Positions 36,309-43,575 of a stretch of 64,000 nucleotides of DNA are shown here, in pieces. The position numbers and the translations under genes were made by a program. Each line of letters begins with the position of its first letter. The stretch's first letter is position 1. The DNA lies in assembly GCF_916619195.1 (NCBI RefSeq), contig NZ_CAKAKL010000001.1, positions 1,612,001-1,676,000 of the forward strand. Direction: 5' to 3'. Source of the stretch: Inquilinus sp. Marseille-Q2685 (GTDB lineage Bacteria; Pseudomonadota; Alphaproteobacteria; DSM-16000; Inquilinaceae). The notes under the pieces were generated by a model that had not been told where the DNA came from, ran no database searches, and was given only the letters and a program-made list of their open reading frames with translations.

Positions 36309-37280
36309 ATGCTGCCGAAGGCGGAGCTTCACCTGCATCTGGAGGGCGCGGCCGGCCCGGACCTGGTCCGCCGCCTGGCCGACCGGCACGGCATGGCCTT
36401 GCCGGCGGAGCTGTTCAACGCCAAGGGCGAGTTCGCCTGGACCACCTTCCTGCACTTCCTCAAGGTCTACGACCTCGCCAGCACGGTGATCAGAACCGAG
36501 CAGGATTATCGCGACGTTACCTACGAATACCTCAAGGCTTGCGCGGCCGAGGGTGCGATTTATGTCGAGCTGATGTCCTCGCCCGACCATGCCGCCGCGG
36601 CCGGCCTGTCCTATCAGGGCCATCTCGACGGCATCGTCCAGGGCATCGAGGATGCGCGGGCCGAGACCGGCATCGAATCCCGCATCATCGTCACCTGCGT
36701 CCGCCACCTGGGGGCGGAGCGCGGGGTCGAGGTCGCGAAGCTGGCGGCGAAGCACCCGCATCCGCTGGTCACCGGCTTCGGCATGGGCGGCGACGAGGCC
36801 GGCTTCCCGCCGCGGCTGTTCGCCCAGGCCTTCCGCATCGCCCATGACGAGGCCGGCCTGGCCTGCAACGTCCATGCCGGCGAGGCGGCGGGGCCGGAGA
36901 GCGTGTGGGCCGCGCTGCGCCTGCCGGTGACCCGCATCGGCCACGGCGTGCGCTCGATCGAGGACCCCACCCTGGTGCGCGAGCTGGCCGACCGCGGCAC
37001 GGTGCTGGAGGTGTGCCCGACCAGCAACATCGCCACCAAGGTCTATCCGGACTATCGCGCCCATCCGCTGCGCAGGCTGATGGAAGCCGGGGTGAAGGTG
37101 ACGCTGAACAGTGACGACCCGCCCTATTTCGCCACCACCATCGGCCATGAATACGCTGTGGCGGAGCGGCATTTCGGTCTCGACGAGGCCGCCCTGCGGC
37201 AGGTCACCCGCACCGCGCTGCAGGCCGCCTTCGTCGACGAACCCACCCGGGCCAGGCTTCTCGCCAGGCTCGAGTCCTGA
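36309..37280 (+). CDS. add: Adenosine deaminase
   Basis: The 323-residue TIM-barrel metalloenzyme deaminates adenosine to inosine. Zinc and catalytic motifs are PKAELHLHLEGA (residues 3-14, two metal His), NVHAGEAAGPESVWAAL (metal His and catalytic Glu), IGHGVRSIED (catalytic His) and LNSDDPPYF (metal Asp). The purine branch thus complements cdd and deoA in the same operon. The ATG at 36309 directly starts the conserved MLPKAELHLHLEG. Confidence 0.95.
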   Translation: MLPKAELHLHLEGAAGPDLVRRLADRHGMALPAELFNAKGEFAWTTFLHFLKVYDLASTVIRTEQDYRDVTYEYLKACAAEGAIYVELMSSPDHAAAAGLSYQGHLDGIVQGIEDARAETGIESRIIVTCVRHLGAERGVEVAKLAAKHPHPLVTGFGMGGDEAGFPPRLFAQAFRIAHDEAGLACNVHAGEAAGPESVWAALRLPVTRIGHGVRSIEDPTLVRELADRGTVLEVCPTSNIATKVYPDYRAHPLRRLMEAGVKVTLNSDDPPYFATTIGHEYAVAERHFGLDEAALRQVTRTALQAAFVDEPTRARLLARLES

Positions 37281-37309
37281 TCCCAACCCGAAGGAAGAAA
37301 GAGGATTCC

Positions 37310-37657
37310 ATGACCATCAAGCGCATCGGCGTCGGCCCACGCATGAGCCAGGCGGTGATCCACGGCGACCGCGTGTTCCTGGCCGGCCAGGTCGCCGAGA
37401 ACCCGATCCCGGACGTGACCGAGCAGACCCGCCAGATCCTGGCGACGATCGACGGCCTGCTGGCCGAGGCCGGCACCGACAAGACCAAGCTGCTGACCGC
37501 CAACATCTGGCTGGCCGACATCGCCGATTTCGCGGCGATGAACGCGGCCTGGGACAAGTGGGTCTCGCCCGGCAACACCCCGGCCCGCGCCACGGTCGAA
37601 AGCAAGCTGGCCGGCCCCGAATACCGGGTCGAGATCCAGGTCACCGCGGCGATCTGA
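37310..37657 (+). CDS. RidA/YjgF family protein
   Basis: The 115-residue protein of the Rid superfamily includes MSQAVIHGDRVFLAGQVAENP, QILATIDGLLAEAGTDKTKLLTANIWLADIADFAAMNAAWDKWV and a C-terminal ARATVESKLAGPEYRVEIQVTAA carrying the Arg that binds carboxylates in imine-hydrolysing RidA. Some Rid subgroups act in pyrimidine catabolism, so its place at the end of a nucleoside operon is suggestive. The native substrate is not shown by the sequence. Confidence 0.9.
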   Translation: MTIKRIGVGPRMSQAVIHGDRVFLAGQVAENPIPDVTEQTRQILATIDGLLAEAGTDKTKLLTANIWLADIADFAAMNAAWDKWVSPGNTPARATVESKLAGPEYRVEIQVTAAI

Positions 37658-37676
37658 TCGCAACGGCCTTCAAAGG

Positions 37677-37736
37677 ACCGTCATTGCGAGCGCAGCGAAG
37701 CAATCCAGGGCCATTTGGTGTGGCCCCTGGATTGCT
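37677..37736. repeat. Dispersed double-hairpin repeat, left part, interrupted by an insertion sequence
   Basis: This part has ACCGTCATTGCGAG..GAAGCAATCCAGGG, a central spacer, and CCCTGGATTGCT up to the insertion point. Joined to 39393-39422 it restores a complete copy of the repeat seen at 20785-20878. Confidence 0.8.
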
Positions 37737-37739
37737 CAC

Positions 37740-37754
37740 ATGAGGAGTGTATGG
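37740..37754 (+). repeat. IS subterminal inverted repeat, transposase-distal end
   Basis: ATGAGGAGTGTATGG begins 3 nt inside the element end. Allowing one gap, 12 positions match ATGAGGGTGGATAG at the other end read in the opposite direction. Confidence 0.6.
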
Positions 37755-37980
37755 GTCAAGGGGGGGCGAGAGGTCTTTCGTTGTTGCTGGCGGCGATGGC
37801 GTGACCGATGGCGCGCGCAGATCAAGTCAAGGCCGGCCCGCAGGGGCGCCGCGAAGCGGCTTGGTCTTGACGTGATCGAGCGCGCCATCAAGCTGGTGCG
37901 GTCGGCAGCACCGGAGCGGAGGGCCGTGGCGATCCCTGGGTCGAGCCGGTGCGACGATCTGGGTTGCCGGCCAGATCAAA

Positions 37981-38088
37981 CTCACATTCGGTCGTCGCGC
38001 GAGGCGACAGCACCACGCTTCCGCTTGCGGCGGGCAGGCTCGAGAGGACGAGACCAGTCTTCGTTGCGGCGATGAGCCATGCAATCCA
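37981..38088 (-). ncRNA. Candidate seekRNA/bridge RNA of the IS1111-like element (guide-containing segment)
   Basis: The non-coding part of the element downstream of the transposase contains, on the transposase strand in 5'-3' order, three matches. TGGATTGC (complement of 38081-38088) equals the target left of the core (37728-37735). ACGAAG (complement of 38059-38064) is the reverse complement of CTTCGT at 39391-39396 across the right junction. ATGTGAG (complement of 37981-37987) is the reverse complement of the junction CTCACAT at 37735-37741. Bridge/seekRNAs pair one guide with each DNA strand of the target and of the donor, and this order and polarity fit. The fourth guide is only weakly visible (GCTTCCG at 38017-38023 against GATTCCA). 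The RNA ends are unknown. Confidence 0.45.
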
Positions 38089-38157
38089 TCGGTTCGTCCA
38101 CCCGGATCGGCCGAGGCTGATCGGGCCTCGGCGGAACGGCTGGGCGGCGGCCTGTGG

Positions 38158-39315
38158 TCAGGCCGTCTTGATCACCGCGCCCTCGATGACGACGCCGGCT
38201 GTGACGTACTTCCACAAGGCCACCAGAAGCTTGCGCGCCAGGGCGACGATGGCGCGCTTGCGGTCGCGCTGGCCACGGGCCTGGAACCAGCGTGCCAGGG
38301 CCGACTGCGGCTGGTGCCGCAGCCACAGCCAGGCGAGCTGGATCATCACGGTGCGCAGCCGCGGATTGCCGGCCTTCGACACACCCTGCTCATGCATGAT
38401 GCTGCCGCTGCGCCACGGCGTCGCCGCCAGCCCCGCATAGGCGGCCACCTGGCGGCGATTGGCGAAGGATCGATAGAAGCCCTCCGACCAGAGAACCGCC
38501 GCAAAGGTGGCGCCGATCCCCCGCACTGCCGACAGCATCGCCACCGGCTCCGAGGCGGCCGTCTCACCGGCGCCGGTCTCGGCCAGCACGGCCTCCTGCT
38601 CGGCCTCGACCCTCTTGATCTGGTCGACCAGCAGCTCGAGCCGGTCCAACTCGCGGCTGATCTGCGCCGTCAAGTGCGGCGGCAGCGCCCGCCCGTCGGC
38701 CGTGTGCAAGGCCGCAAGCCGCTCCCGCCGGTCGCGCCGCTGCGGCGCGTAGTCGGTGATACCCTGCGCGAACAGAAGCCCCTTGATCCGGTTCACATGC
38801 GTGGTCCGCTCACAGATCAGCGTCTGGCGTTCGCGGCACAGCCGGCGCCGATCCTCCTCTTCCGGAGAGGGCGCCACCACCATGGCGCAGACCCGCGGCT
38901 CGCCGCGCTTGTAGGCCAGAAGCGCCCGCAGCAGCGCCTCGCCGTCGAGCCGGTCCGTCTTGGCCCGCCGGCGCCGACGCGGCGCCGCAATCGACGCCGG
39001 ATCCACCACGTGGCTCTCGATCCCCTCCCGACACAGAACCCGGTGCAGCCAGAACCCGTCCAGCCCAGTCTCCTGAACGGTGATGATCGGATAGCTCCGG
39101 CCCGTCCGCATCGCCGCCTTGCGCCTGAACTCTGCAAACAGCGCCAGCAGCCCCGCGACATCGCCCGCCCCGACGCTGTGCTTGGACATCTTCTCCCCGC
39201 CGCCGGGCGACAGTGAGGTGATCAGCCAACTCGAACGGCTCAGTTCCAATGACACAAAAATTGCGCCAATCTGTGTCCGGATAGCGGCCTGTCCCTCGCA
39301 AGGTTGATCGAGCAT
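38158..39315 (-). CDS. IS110 family transposase
   Basis: The roughly 385-residue transposase has an N-terminal RuvC-like DEDD domain and a C-terminal Transposase_20 domain. In the RuvC part the first acidic residue appears as Glu24 in FVSLELSRSSW, the second lies in TVQETGLDGFWLHR and the last two in KTDRLDGEALLR. The C-terminal domain has VRGIGATFAAVLWSEG, RQVAAYAGLAATPWRSGS and GVSKAGNPRLR, whose Ser is the likely nucleophile. IS110 enzymes are RNA-guided recombinases. ATG 39315 has a GGAGA site; a TTG ten codons upstream is possible. The frame is intact, so the element could be active. Confidence 0.93.
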   Translation of the reverse strand: MLDQPCEGQAAIRTQIGAIFVSLELSRSSWLITSLSPGGGEKMSKHSVGAGDVAGLLALFAEFRRKAAMRTGRSYPIITVQETGLDGFWLHRVLCREGIESHVVDPASIAAPRRRRRAKTDRLDGEALLRALLAYKRGEPRVCAMVVAPSPEEEDRRRLCRERQTLICERTTHVNRIKGLLFAQGITDYAPQRRDRRERLAALHTADGRALPPHLTAQISRELDRLELLVDQIKRVEAEQEAVLAETGAGETAASEPVAMLSAVRGIGATFAAVLWSEGFYRSFANRRQVAAYAGLAATPWRSGSIMHEQGVSKAGNPRLRTVMIQLAWLWLRHQPQSALARWFQARGQRDRKRAIVALARKLLVALWKYVTAGVVIEGAVIKTA

Positions 39316-39371
39316 CGGTCGTCTCCAGGGTGAGTGGGATAGCAACCTCAGCCTGGGCCGACTCCTGGCCG

Positions 39372-39385
39372 CTATCCACCCTCAT
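39372..39385 (-). repeat. IS subterminal inverted repeat, transposase-proximal end
   Basis: Read on the minus strand, ATGAGGGTGGATAG begins 7 nt from the junction if the AG core is counted. It pairs with the repeat at 37740-37754. Confidence 0.6.
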
Positions 39386-39392
39386 GGAATCT

Positions 39393-39422
39393 TCGTCGGC
39401 TTCGCCTCCTCGCAATGACGGT
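39393..39422. repeat. Dispersed double-hairpin repeat, right part after the insertion sequence
   Basis: TCGTCGGCTTCG..CTCGCAATGACGGT completes the right arm of the repeat that begins at 37677. The insertion fell just inside the ATTGC/GCAAT stem of that arm, in its loop. Confidence 0.8.
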
Positions 39423-39437
39423 TCTTTTGCAGCGCCC

Positions 39438-40208
39438 TCACTCGATCGCGGACAGAAACCGGTCCAGCCGCAGGCCGGCAGGCCAGGTCCAGACCGGCTG
39501 CGAGGCGCGGCCGAGGTCCCAGGACGCGACCACGACCTCGGCCTTGCCGACCAGGTCACCGACGGGCAGCAGGCCGACGCCACCCGCGCTGACCGGCAGA
39601 CGGCTGTCGGCCGAGTTGTCGCGGTTGTCGCCCATGACGAAGAGATGGCCGGGCGGCACCGTCACCTCCGCCATCTCGTCCAGAGGACCGCGCGCATAGA
39701 GCTTGAAGATCGGGTGGCTGACGCCGCCCGGCAGGGTCTCGACCGCGCGGATGGCGATGGCGGTCGTGCCGTTGCCGCGCTCCACCCTGCCCTCGCCGTC
39801 CGGCCGCAGCCCCGCCGGCTCGCCGTTGATCCAGAGCCGCCCGTCGCGCATCGCGATGCGGTCGCCCGGCAGCCCGATCACCCGCTTGACCCAGGTCTGC
39901 GACGGGTCGCCGGGCCAGCGGAAGACGACGACGTCGCCGCGCGCCGGCAGCCGGCCCAGAACCCGGCCGCTCTCCGGCACGGTCAGGCCGAAGGGCAGCG
40001 ACGCGGCGCTGTAGCCGTAGCTGAACTTCGCCGCCACCAGCTCGTCGCCGATCTGCAGCGTCGGCTCCATCGAGCCGGAGGGCACATAGAAGGGCTCGGC
40101 GATGGCGGTCTTGCCGGCGGCGATCACCAGCAGCAGCGCCGCCAGCTCGCCGGCGCCGCGCAGCCAGCGCCGGGCGCCTCCGTTCCTCGATGCCGTGTCG
40201 GCCGCCAT
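39438..40208 (-). CDS. lepB: Signal peptidase I
   Basis: The 256-residue inner-membrane serine protease removes signal peptides from exported proteins. After one N-terminal helix (about 20-36) come box B PSGSMEPTL with nucleophile Ser46, RGDVVVFRWPGDPSQTWVKRVIGLPGD with general base Lys108, and the MGDNRDNSADSR box. It starts with a short cytoplasmic tail. The repeat split by the insertion sequence ends 15 bp past its stop. It may not be the only lepB in the genome. Confidence 0.94.
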   Translation of the reverse strand: MAADTASRNGGARRWLRGAGELAALLLVIAAGKTAIAEPFYVPSGSMEPTLQIGDELVAAKFSYGYSAASLPFGLTVPESGRVLGRLPARGDVVVFRWPGDPSQTWVKRVIGLPGDRIAMRDGRLWINGEPAGLRPDGEGRVERGNGTTAIAIRAVETLPGGVSHPIFKLYARGPLDEMAEVTVPPGHLFVMGDNRDNSADSRLPVSAGGVGLLPVGDLVGKAEVVVASWDLGRASQPVWTWPAGLRLDRFLSAIE

Positions 40209-40275
40209 GGCACACCTCCGATGCCGCGACCTTCGCGCCGCGTCCGGCTTCCGACAAGTTACGAATGGGACATGA

Positions 40276-41100
40276 TCAGCCCGGCTCGAGGCCGGTGAGC
40301 TGCGCGCTCAGGCGGCGCAGCTTTTCCCGGGCCACCGGGTCCTCGGCCTGCGCCAGCGGCCGGGCCGGGCGCTGGCCGCTGTAGTAGACGCCGTTCTCGC
40401 CCTCGCGCTCGGGCGAGACCGCCAGCGCCAGGATCGCCTCGCCGCCCTCCTCGACCGTGCTGATCGGGTGCGTGCCGCTCTGCCGCACCATGGTGGTATC
40501 CATATAGGTCGCCGGATGCAGGCAGGTGGCGGTGACGCCGCTGCCGCGCAGCTCCTCCGCCAAGTCGAAGGTGAACAGGATCTGCGCCAGCTTGCTCTGG
40601 CAATAGGCGCGGATGCCGCTGTAGCCGCGGGTCAGCATGACGTCGTCGAAATCGATCGCCTGCTGCCCGGCCGAGGCGACATTGACGATCCGGGCCGGCG
40701 CGCTGCGCCGCAACGCCGGCAGCAGCAGCCGGGTCAGCAGGAAGCCGGCGAGGTAGTTCACGGCGAAGCGCAGCTCGTGCCCGTCGGCGCTGGTCTCGCG
40801 CCGGTCCGGATCCGGGCCGGTGCCGATGCCGGCATTGTTGATCAGCACGTCGAGACGGTCGTGCCGCGCCAGCACGGCCTCGGCCAGCCGCCGCACCTCG
40901 GCCAGCGAGGACAGGTCGGCCGGCAGGAACTCGGCACTTCCACCCTCGGCCTGGATCGCCTCCAGCACCGCCCGGCCGCGCTCCTCGCTGCGGCCGTGCA
41001 GCAGCACATGGGCGCCGTCGGCGGCCAGCCGCCGGGCGACCCAGCGGCCGACGCCATCGGTCGAGCCGGTGATCAGGATGGTCTTGCCGTGCAGGTCCAT
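40276..41100 (-). CDS. Short-chain dehydrogenase/reductase (retinol-dehydrogenase-like)
   Basis: The 274-residue NAD(P)-dependent SDR has the cofactor motif TGSTDGVG (11-18), the NNAGIG strand, the catalytic Ser in IVNVASAGQ and YCQSK (Tyr and Lys of the YxxxK motif). Similarity in form is to the retinol-dehydrogenase/WWOX type. HGRSEERG after beta-strand 2 suggests NADP preference. The substrate is unknown. It lies downstream of the phytanoyl-CoA dioxygenase-like gene on the same strand, and its Shine-Dalgarno is inside a long hairpin. Confidence 0.9.
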   Translation of the reverse strand: MDLHGKTILITGSTDGVGRWVARRLAADGAHVLLHGRSEERGRAVLEAIQAEGGSAEFLPADLSSLAEVRRLAEAVLARHDRLDVLINNAGIGTGPDPDRRETSADGHELRFAVNYLAGFLLTRLLLPALRRSAPARIVNVASAGQQAIDFDDVMLTRGYSGIRAYCQSKLAQILFTFDLAEELRGSGVTATCLHPATYMDTTMVRQSGTHPISTVEEGGEAILALAVSPEREGENGVYYSGQRPARPLAQAEDPVAREKLRRLSAQLTGLEPG

Positions 41101-41108
41101 GGTGCGGG

Positions 41109-41151
41109 CTCCTTCCTCTCGCCCCCAGGAGATGGGGGCGAGAGGAAGGAG
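41109..41151 (-). promoter_or_regulatory. 19-bp perfect hairpin sequestering the SDR Shine-Dalgarno
   Basis: CTCCTTCCTCTCGCCCCCA (41109-41127) and its exact complement (41133-41151) flank a 5-nt loop. On the minus strand the second arm ends in GAGGAAGGAG, the only ribosome site for the SDR gene, 8 nt before its ATG. Folded, the RNA would hide that site. It lies between the dioxygenase-like and SDR genes, with no T run, so translational control is likelier than termination. Confidence 0.65.
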
Positions 41152-41173
41152 CGAACAGGACCGCAGATGCCCG

Positions 41174-42127
41174 CTATTCGTCCCAGGAGGCGAGGCCGAG
41201 CAGCTTCTCGCCGAGCGGGGTCAGGCGGGCACGCTCGTAGCGGGTTTTCTCCCATTCCCGCGGATCACCGGGGAAGGCATAGCCCTTCGGCGGCTCGCGG
41301 TCGCGCCAGGACTGGATGCGCCACTCGCGCAGCTCGGCGTTGCCCTCGTCCGCCGGGGTCATCGAGATGTACTGCGCCATCCGCACCCGGTCCTGCGACC
41401 GGTTCGGCCGGATGCCGTGGGCCAGCAGACTGTTGAAGATCAGGAGGTCGCCGGCCTTCATGGTGATGTTCTTGATCTCGAAGCCGGTGGTGTCCGGCGC
41501 CCAGGGGTTGCGGTCGGCCGGCTGGGTCTCGCGCCAGACCTCCAGTGTCCGGAACAGCTCCGGCACGCATTGGAAGCCGCCCATCTCCGGATCGGTGTCG
41601 ACCAGCGACAGCACGCCCTGGCAGTTCACCGGCAGCGGCGTCAGCGAGGTGTCGGCGTCCCAGTGGATGAAGCCGTTGAAGCCGCGCGCCTGCCGGTTCG
41701 GCGGGTTCAGGTTGGCGCGGTCGATCGTGACCCACAGGCGCTCGGTGTCCCAGATGTCGACGAAGGCGTCGTAGACCCGCTGGTGCTGGCGGTTGTCCCA
41801 CAGGAATTGATGGTTGTAGATCTCGACCATGCCGCTGTTGTTCAGCTCCTTCATCGCATGGTCGCGCAGCTGGGGCTTGGTCCAGCTCTCCGGATCCGCC
41901 GGGTCCATCTCCTGGAACTCCCACAGCAGGTCGCAGGTGCGGCGGATGTTCTCGGCCGGGACGGCGTTCGGGACGACGACATAGCCCCAGGTGATCCAGT
42001 GCTGCCAGTCCTCGGCGGACAGGACGCGCAGCGGCAGCGTCTTCTCGATATCCTTGAGCTGGGTGTCGAAGGCGTAGGAGACCGAGGCGTTGCCCGGCCG
42101 GTTATCCCCGTACTGATAGCGGTCCAT
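41174..42127 (-). CDS. Phytanoyl-CoA dioxygenase (PhyH) family oxygenase
   Basis: The 317-residue Fe(II)/2-oxoglutarate oxygenase-type protein has the metal motif HWD in FNGFIHWDADTSLTP and the distal His and 2-oxoglutarate Arg in LLAHGIRPNRSQDRVRMAQYIS. The N-terminal part (SYAFDTQLKDIEKTLPLRVLSAEDWQHWITWGYVVVPNAV) is also typical of the family. The family hydroxylates many substrates (fatty-acyl groups, mitomycin-type and amino-acid compounds), so none can be named. ATG 42127 is preferred over an upstream extension. It is divergent from an AraC regulator that likely controls it. Confidence 0.88.
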   Translation of the reverse strand: MDRYQYGDNRPGNASVSYAFDTQLKDIEKTLPLRVLSAEDWQHWITWGYVVVPNAVPAENIRRTCDLLWEFQEMDPADPESWTKPQLRDHAMKELNNSGMVEIYNHQFLWDNRQHQRVYDAFVDIWDTERLWVTIDRANLNPPNRQARGFNGFIHWDADTSLTPLPVNCQGVLSLVDTDPEMGGFQCVPELFRTLEVWRETQPADRNPWAPDTTGFEIKNITMKAGDLLIFNSLLAHGIRPNRSQDRVRMAQYISMTPADEGNAELREWRIQSWRDREPPKGYAFPGDPREWEKTRYERARLTPLGEKLLGLASWDE

Positions 42128-42223
42128 CGTGGCGTTTCCCCTGAGCAGTGCGGCGGCGGTCCGCCGTCCATGTCCGGGACTGTAGCGCCGTTCGGTTGCG
42201 CCATGTTGGCGCCGCATGCCAAA

Positions 42224-42277
42224 AACTGATACTGGAGTCGCGTCCGGCCAAGTGCGGGCCGTCATTGCGTATCAGTT
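42224..42277. promoter_or_regulatory. Inverted AACTGATAC sites between the dioxygenase-like and AraC genes
   Basis: The 9-mer AACTGATAC occurs at 42224-42232 and, in inverted orientation, at 42269-42277, 36 bp apart. One copy ends 7 bp before the AraC start. Sites of this size and placement between divergent genes are typical AraC-family operators. Confidence 0.45.
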
Positions 42278-42283
42278 CTGGCC

Positions 42284-43147
42284 ATGCAGCCGATCTTCGA
42301 GAAGGTGACGGTGCCGGGGGATGCGTCCTGGACGCTGCTGAACCGGCGGCTGGACGACGCCATCCCGTTCGAATGGCACTACCACCCGGAATTCGAGCTG
42401 ACGCTGACCCTGAACAGCCGCGGCCAGCGCCATGTCGGCGACCATCTCGGGCAATACGACGACGGCGACCTGGTGCTGGTCGGCCCCAACCTGCCGCACA
42501 CCTGGTGCTCGCGCGAGCGGATCGACCCGGCCCGGCCGCACATCGCCCTGGTGATGTGGTTCTCGCCGGACTGGGCGGCACGGCTGGTGGGCTCGCTGGC
42601 CGAACTGCGGCCGGTCGGGCGCATCCTCGACGAGGCCGGACGCGGCCTCGCCTTCTCCGCCCTTGCCTCCGCATCGGTGCGGCCGGCGATCGAGGCGATG
42701 CCGGAGCTCGACCCCGCCGGTCGGCTGCTGCGGCTGATCGAGGTGCTGACCGTCCTGGCGCGGGACGAGGGCCGGGCGCCGCTGGCCGCCCCGGCGCCGC
42801 TGCCGGCCGCCGTGGCGGCGCCGGAGCAGGCGCGGATCGACCGGGTGCTGAACCACATCCATGCGCATTATCGCGACGAGATCCCGATCGCGGCGCTGAC
42901 CGGCCTGGCCTGCCTCAGCCCCTCGGCCTTCCACCGCTTCTTCCGCCGCCACACCCGTCTGACCGTGTCGCGCTACGTCGCCCAGCTGCGCATCGGCCAG
43001 GCCTGCTCGCTCCTGATCAACAGCGACCGGCCGATCGCCCATGTCGCGGACGAGGTCGGCTATCAAAACATCGCCAATTTCAACCGCCAGTTCCGGGCGC
43101 TGAAGGCGATGACCCCGCGCGAGTTCCGTCGGAGCTTTCGGGGGTGA
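42284..43147 (+). CDS. AraC-family transcriptional regulator
   Basis: The 287-residue regulator has an N-terminal cupin-like sensor (WHYHPEFELTLTLNSRGQRHVGDHLGQYDDGDLVLVGPNLPHTW). A C-terminal double HTH includes YRDEIPIAALTGLACLSPSAFHRFFRRHTRLTVSRYVAQLRIGQACSLL and IAHVADEVGYQNIANFNRQFRALKAMTPREFR. It is divergent from the PhyH-family gene and probably regulates it and the SDR. The ligand is unknown. Confidence 0.93.
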   Translation: MQPIFEKVTVPGDASWTLLNRRLDDAIPFEWHYHPEFELTLTLNSRGQRHVGDHLGQYDDGDLVLVGPNLPHTWCSRERIDPARPHIALVMWFSPDWAARLVGSLAELRPVGRILDEAGRGLAFSALASASVRPAIEAMPELDPAGRLLRLIEVLTVLARDEGRAPLAAPAPLPAAVAAPEQARIDRVLNHIHAHYRDEIPIAALTGLACLSPSAFHRFFRRHTRLTVSRYVAQLRIGQACSLLINSDRPIAHVADEVGYQNIANFNRQFRALKAMTPREFRRSFRG

Positions 43148-43575
43148 GGCGGCCTGTCCGTGATGCGGCTGTCGCCAAAGGGCGGAAAACGGTACTTTTT
43201 AGTCGCGGCCACTTCTCTTTCGAATCTGCACGGCAATAGCTGCAGAAACTCCCAGTGCCATACCGATTAAGCCCAGGTCGGATGCGATCGGATACTGATC
43301 CCCCAACACCGATCCGCTGAGTCCGATTGCAAGCCCTCATCATGACGAGGCGAAGCGGGTCTCGCCAGAATAGTTTCCGCGGCGGCGGTAAAATTTTTTG
43401 TGGGTTCGTACCGCCCATAATGGCTTCTCGTAATGCTGCCTGTTTGTCGCGAGCTTAGCATGAGAATTGGACCAAAAGACCGCTCCCATCGGCTCTGCAT
43501 GCGCTCGCTCCGTCAATCGGCAAAGCCGTGGTGACGCTTGGGGTCGAAAGCGGCCCAAGTCGGCACAGCTGCCCC
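43148..43575. other. 430-bp intergenic region, no confirmed gene
   Basis: Base composition is less GC-rich than around it, with an A/T run near 43390. The only protein-like signal is a short minus-strand membrane fragment listed separately. No repeat of the dispersed family and no RNA gene were recognised. Confidence 0.5.
43199..43309 (-). pseudogene. Possible membrane-protein fragment
   Basis: This minus-strand reading of 36 codons from GTG 43309 (MLGDQYPIASDLGLIGMALG then VSAAIAVQIRKRSGRD) looks like a membrane helix with a basic tail. Upstream, the same frame continues for eight hydrophobic codons (GLAIGLSG) and is then closed by two adjacent stops. This suggests the end of a decayed gene rather than a functional small protein. 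The family was not recognised. Confidence 0.25.

Larger units (their letters stand above)
37737..39392 (-). mobile_element. IS110-family insertion sequence, IS1111-like, inserted in a palindromic repeat
   Basis: The element is about 1.66 kb with one transposase gene. Its ends are fixed because removing it rejoins CCTGGATTGCT to TCGTCGGCTTCG, giving an intact repeat arm. CT is present at both junctions (37735-37736 and 39391-39392), as expected for a shared core dinucleotide rather than a target duplication. Subterminal inverted repeats (37740-37754 and 39372-39385) lie 3 nt from one end and 7 nt (counting the core) from the other, the IS1111-group pattern. The transposase starts close to the right end, leaving about 420 bp of non-coding DNA downstream of it on the left. 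Confidence 0.85.

Noticed and set aside
37758-38157. Possible second gene in the non-coding end of the insertion sequence
   Set aside because: Frames here are short or are shadows, and the segment fits a non-coding RNA region of an IS1111-type element better.
39391-39392. CT at both ends read as a 2-bp target-site duplication
   Set aside because: IS110-family elements recombine at a shared core dinucleotide and do not normally duplicate target DNA; the same two bases explain both junctions.
43080-43418. 112-codon minus-strand ORF overlapping the end of the AraC gene
   Set aside because: It runs antisense into the AraC coding region and its sequence is low in hydrophobic periodicity; no family features were seen.
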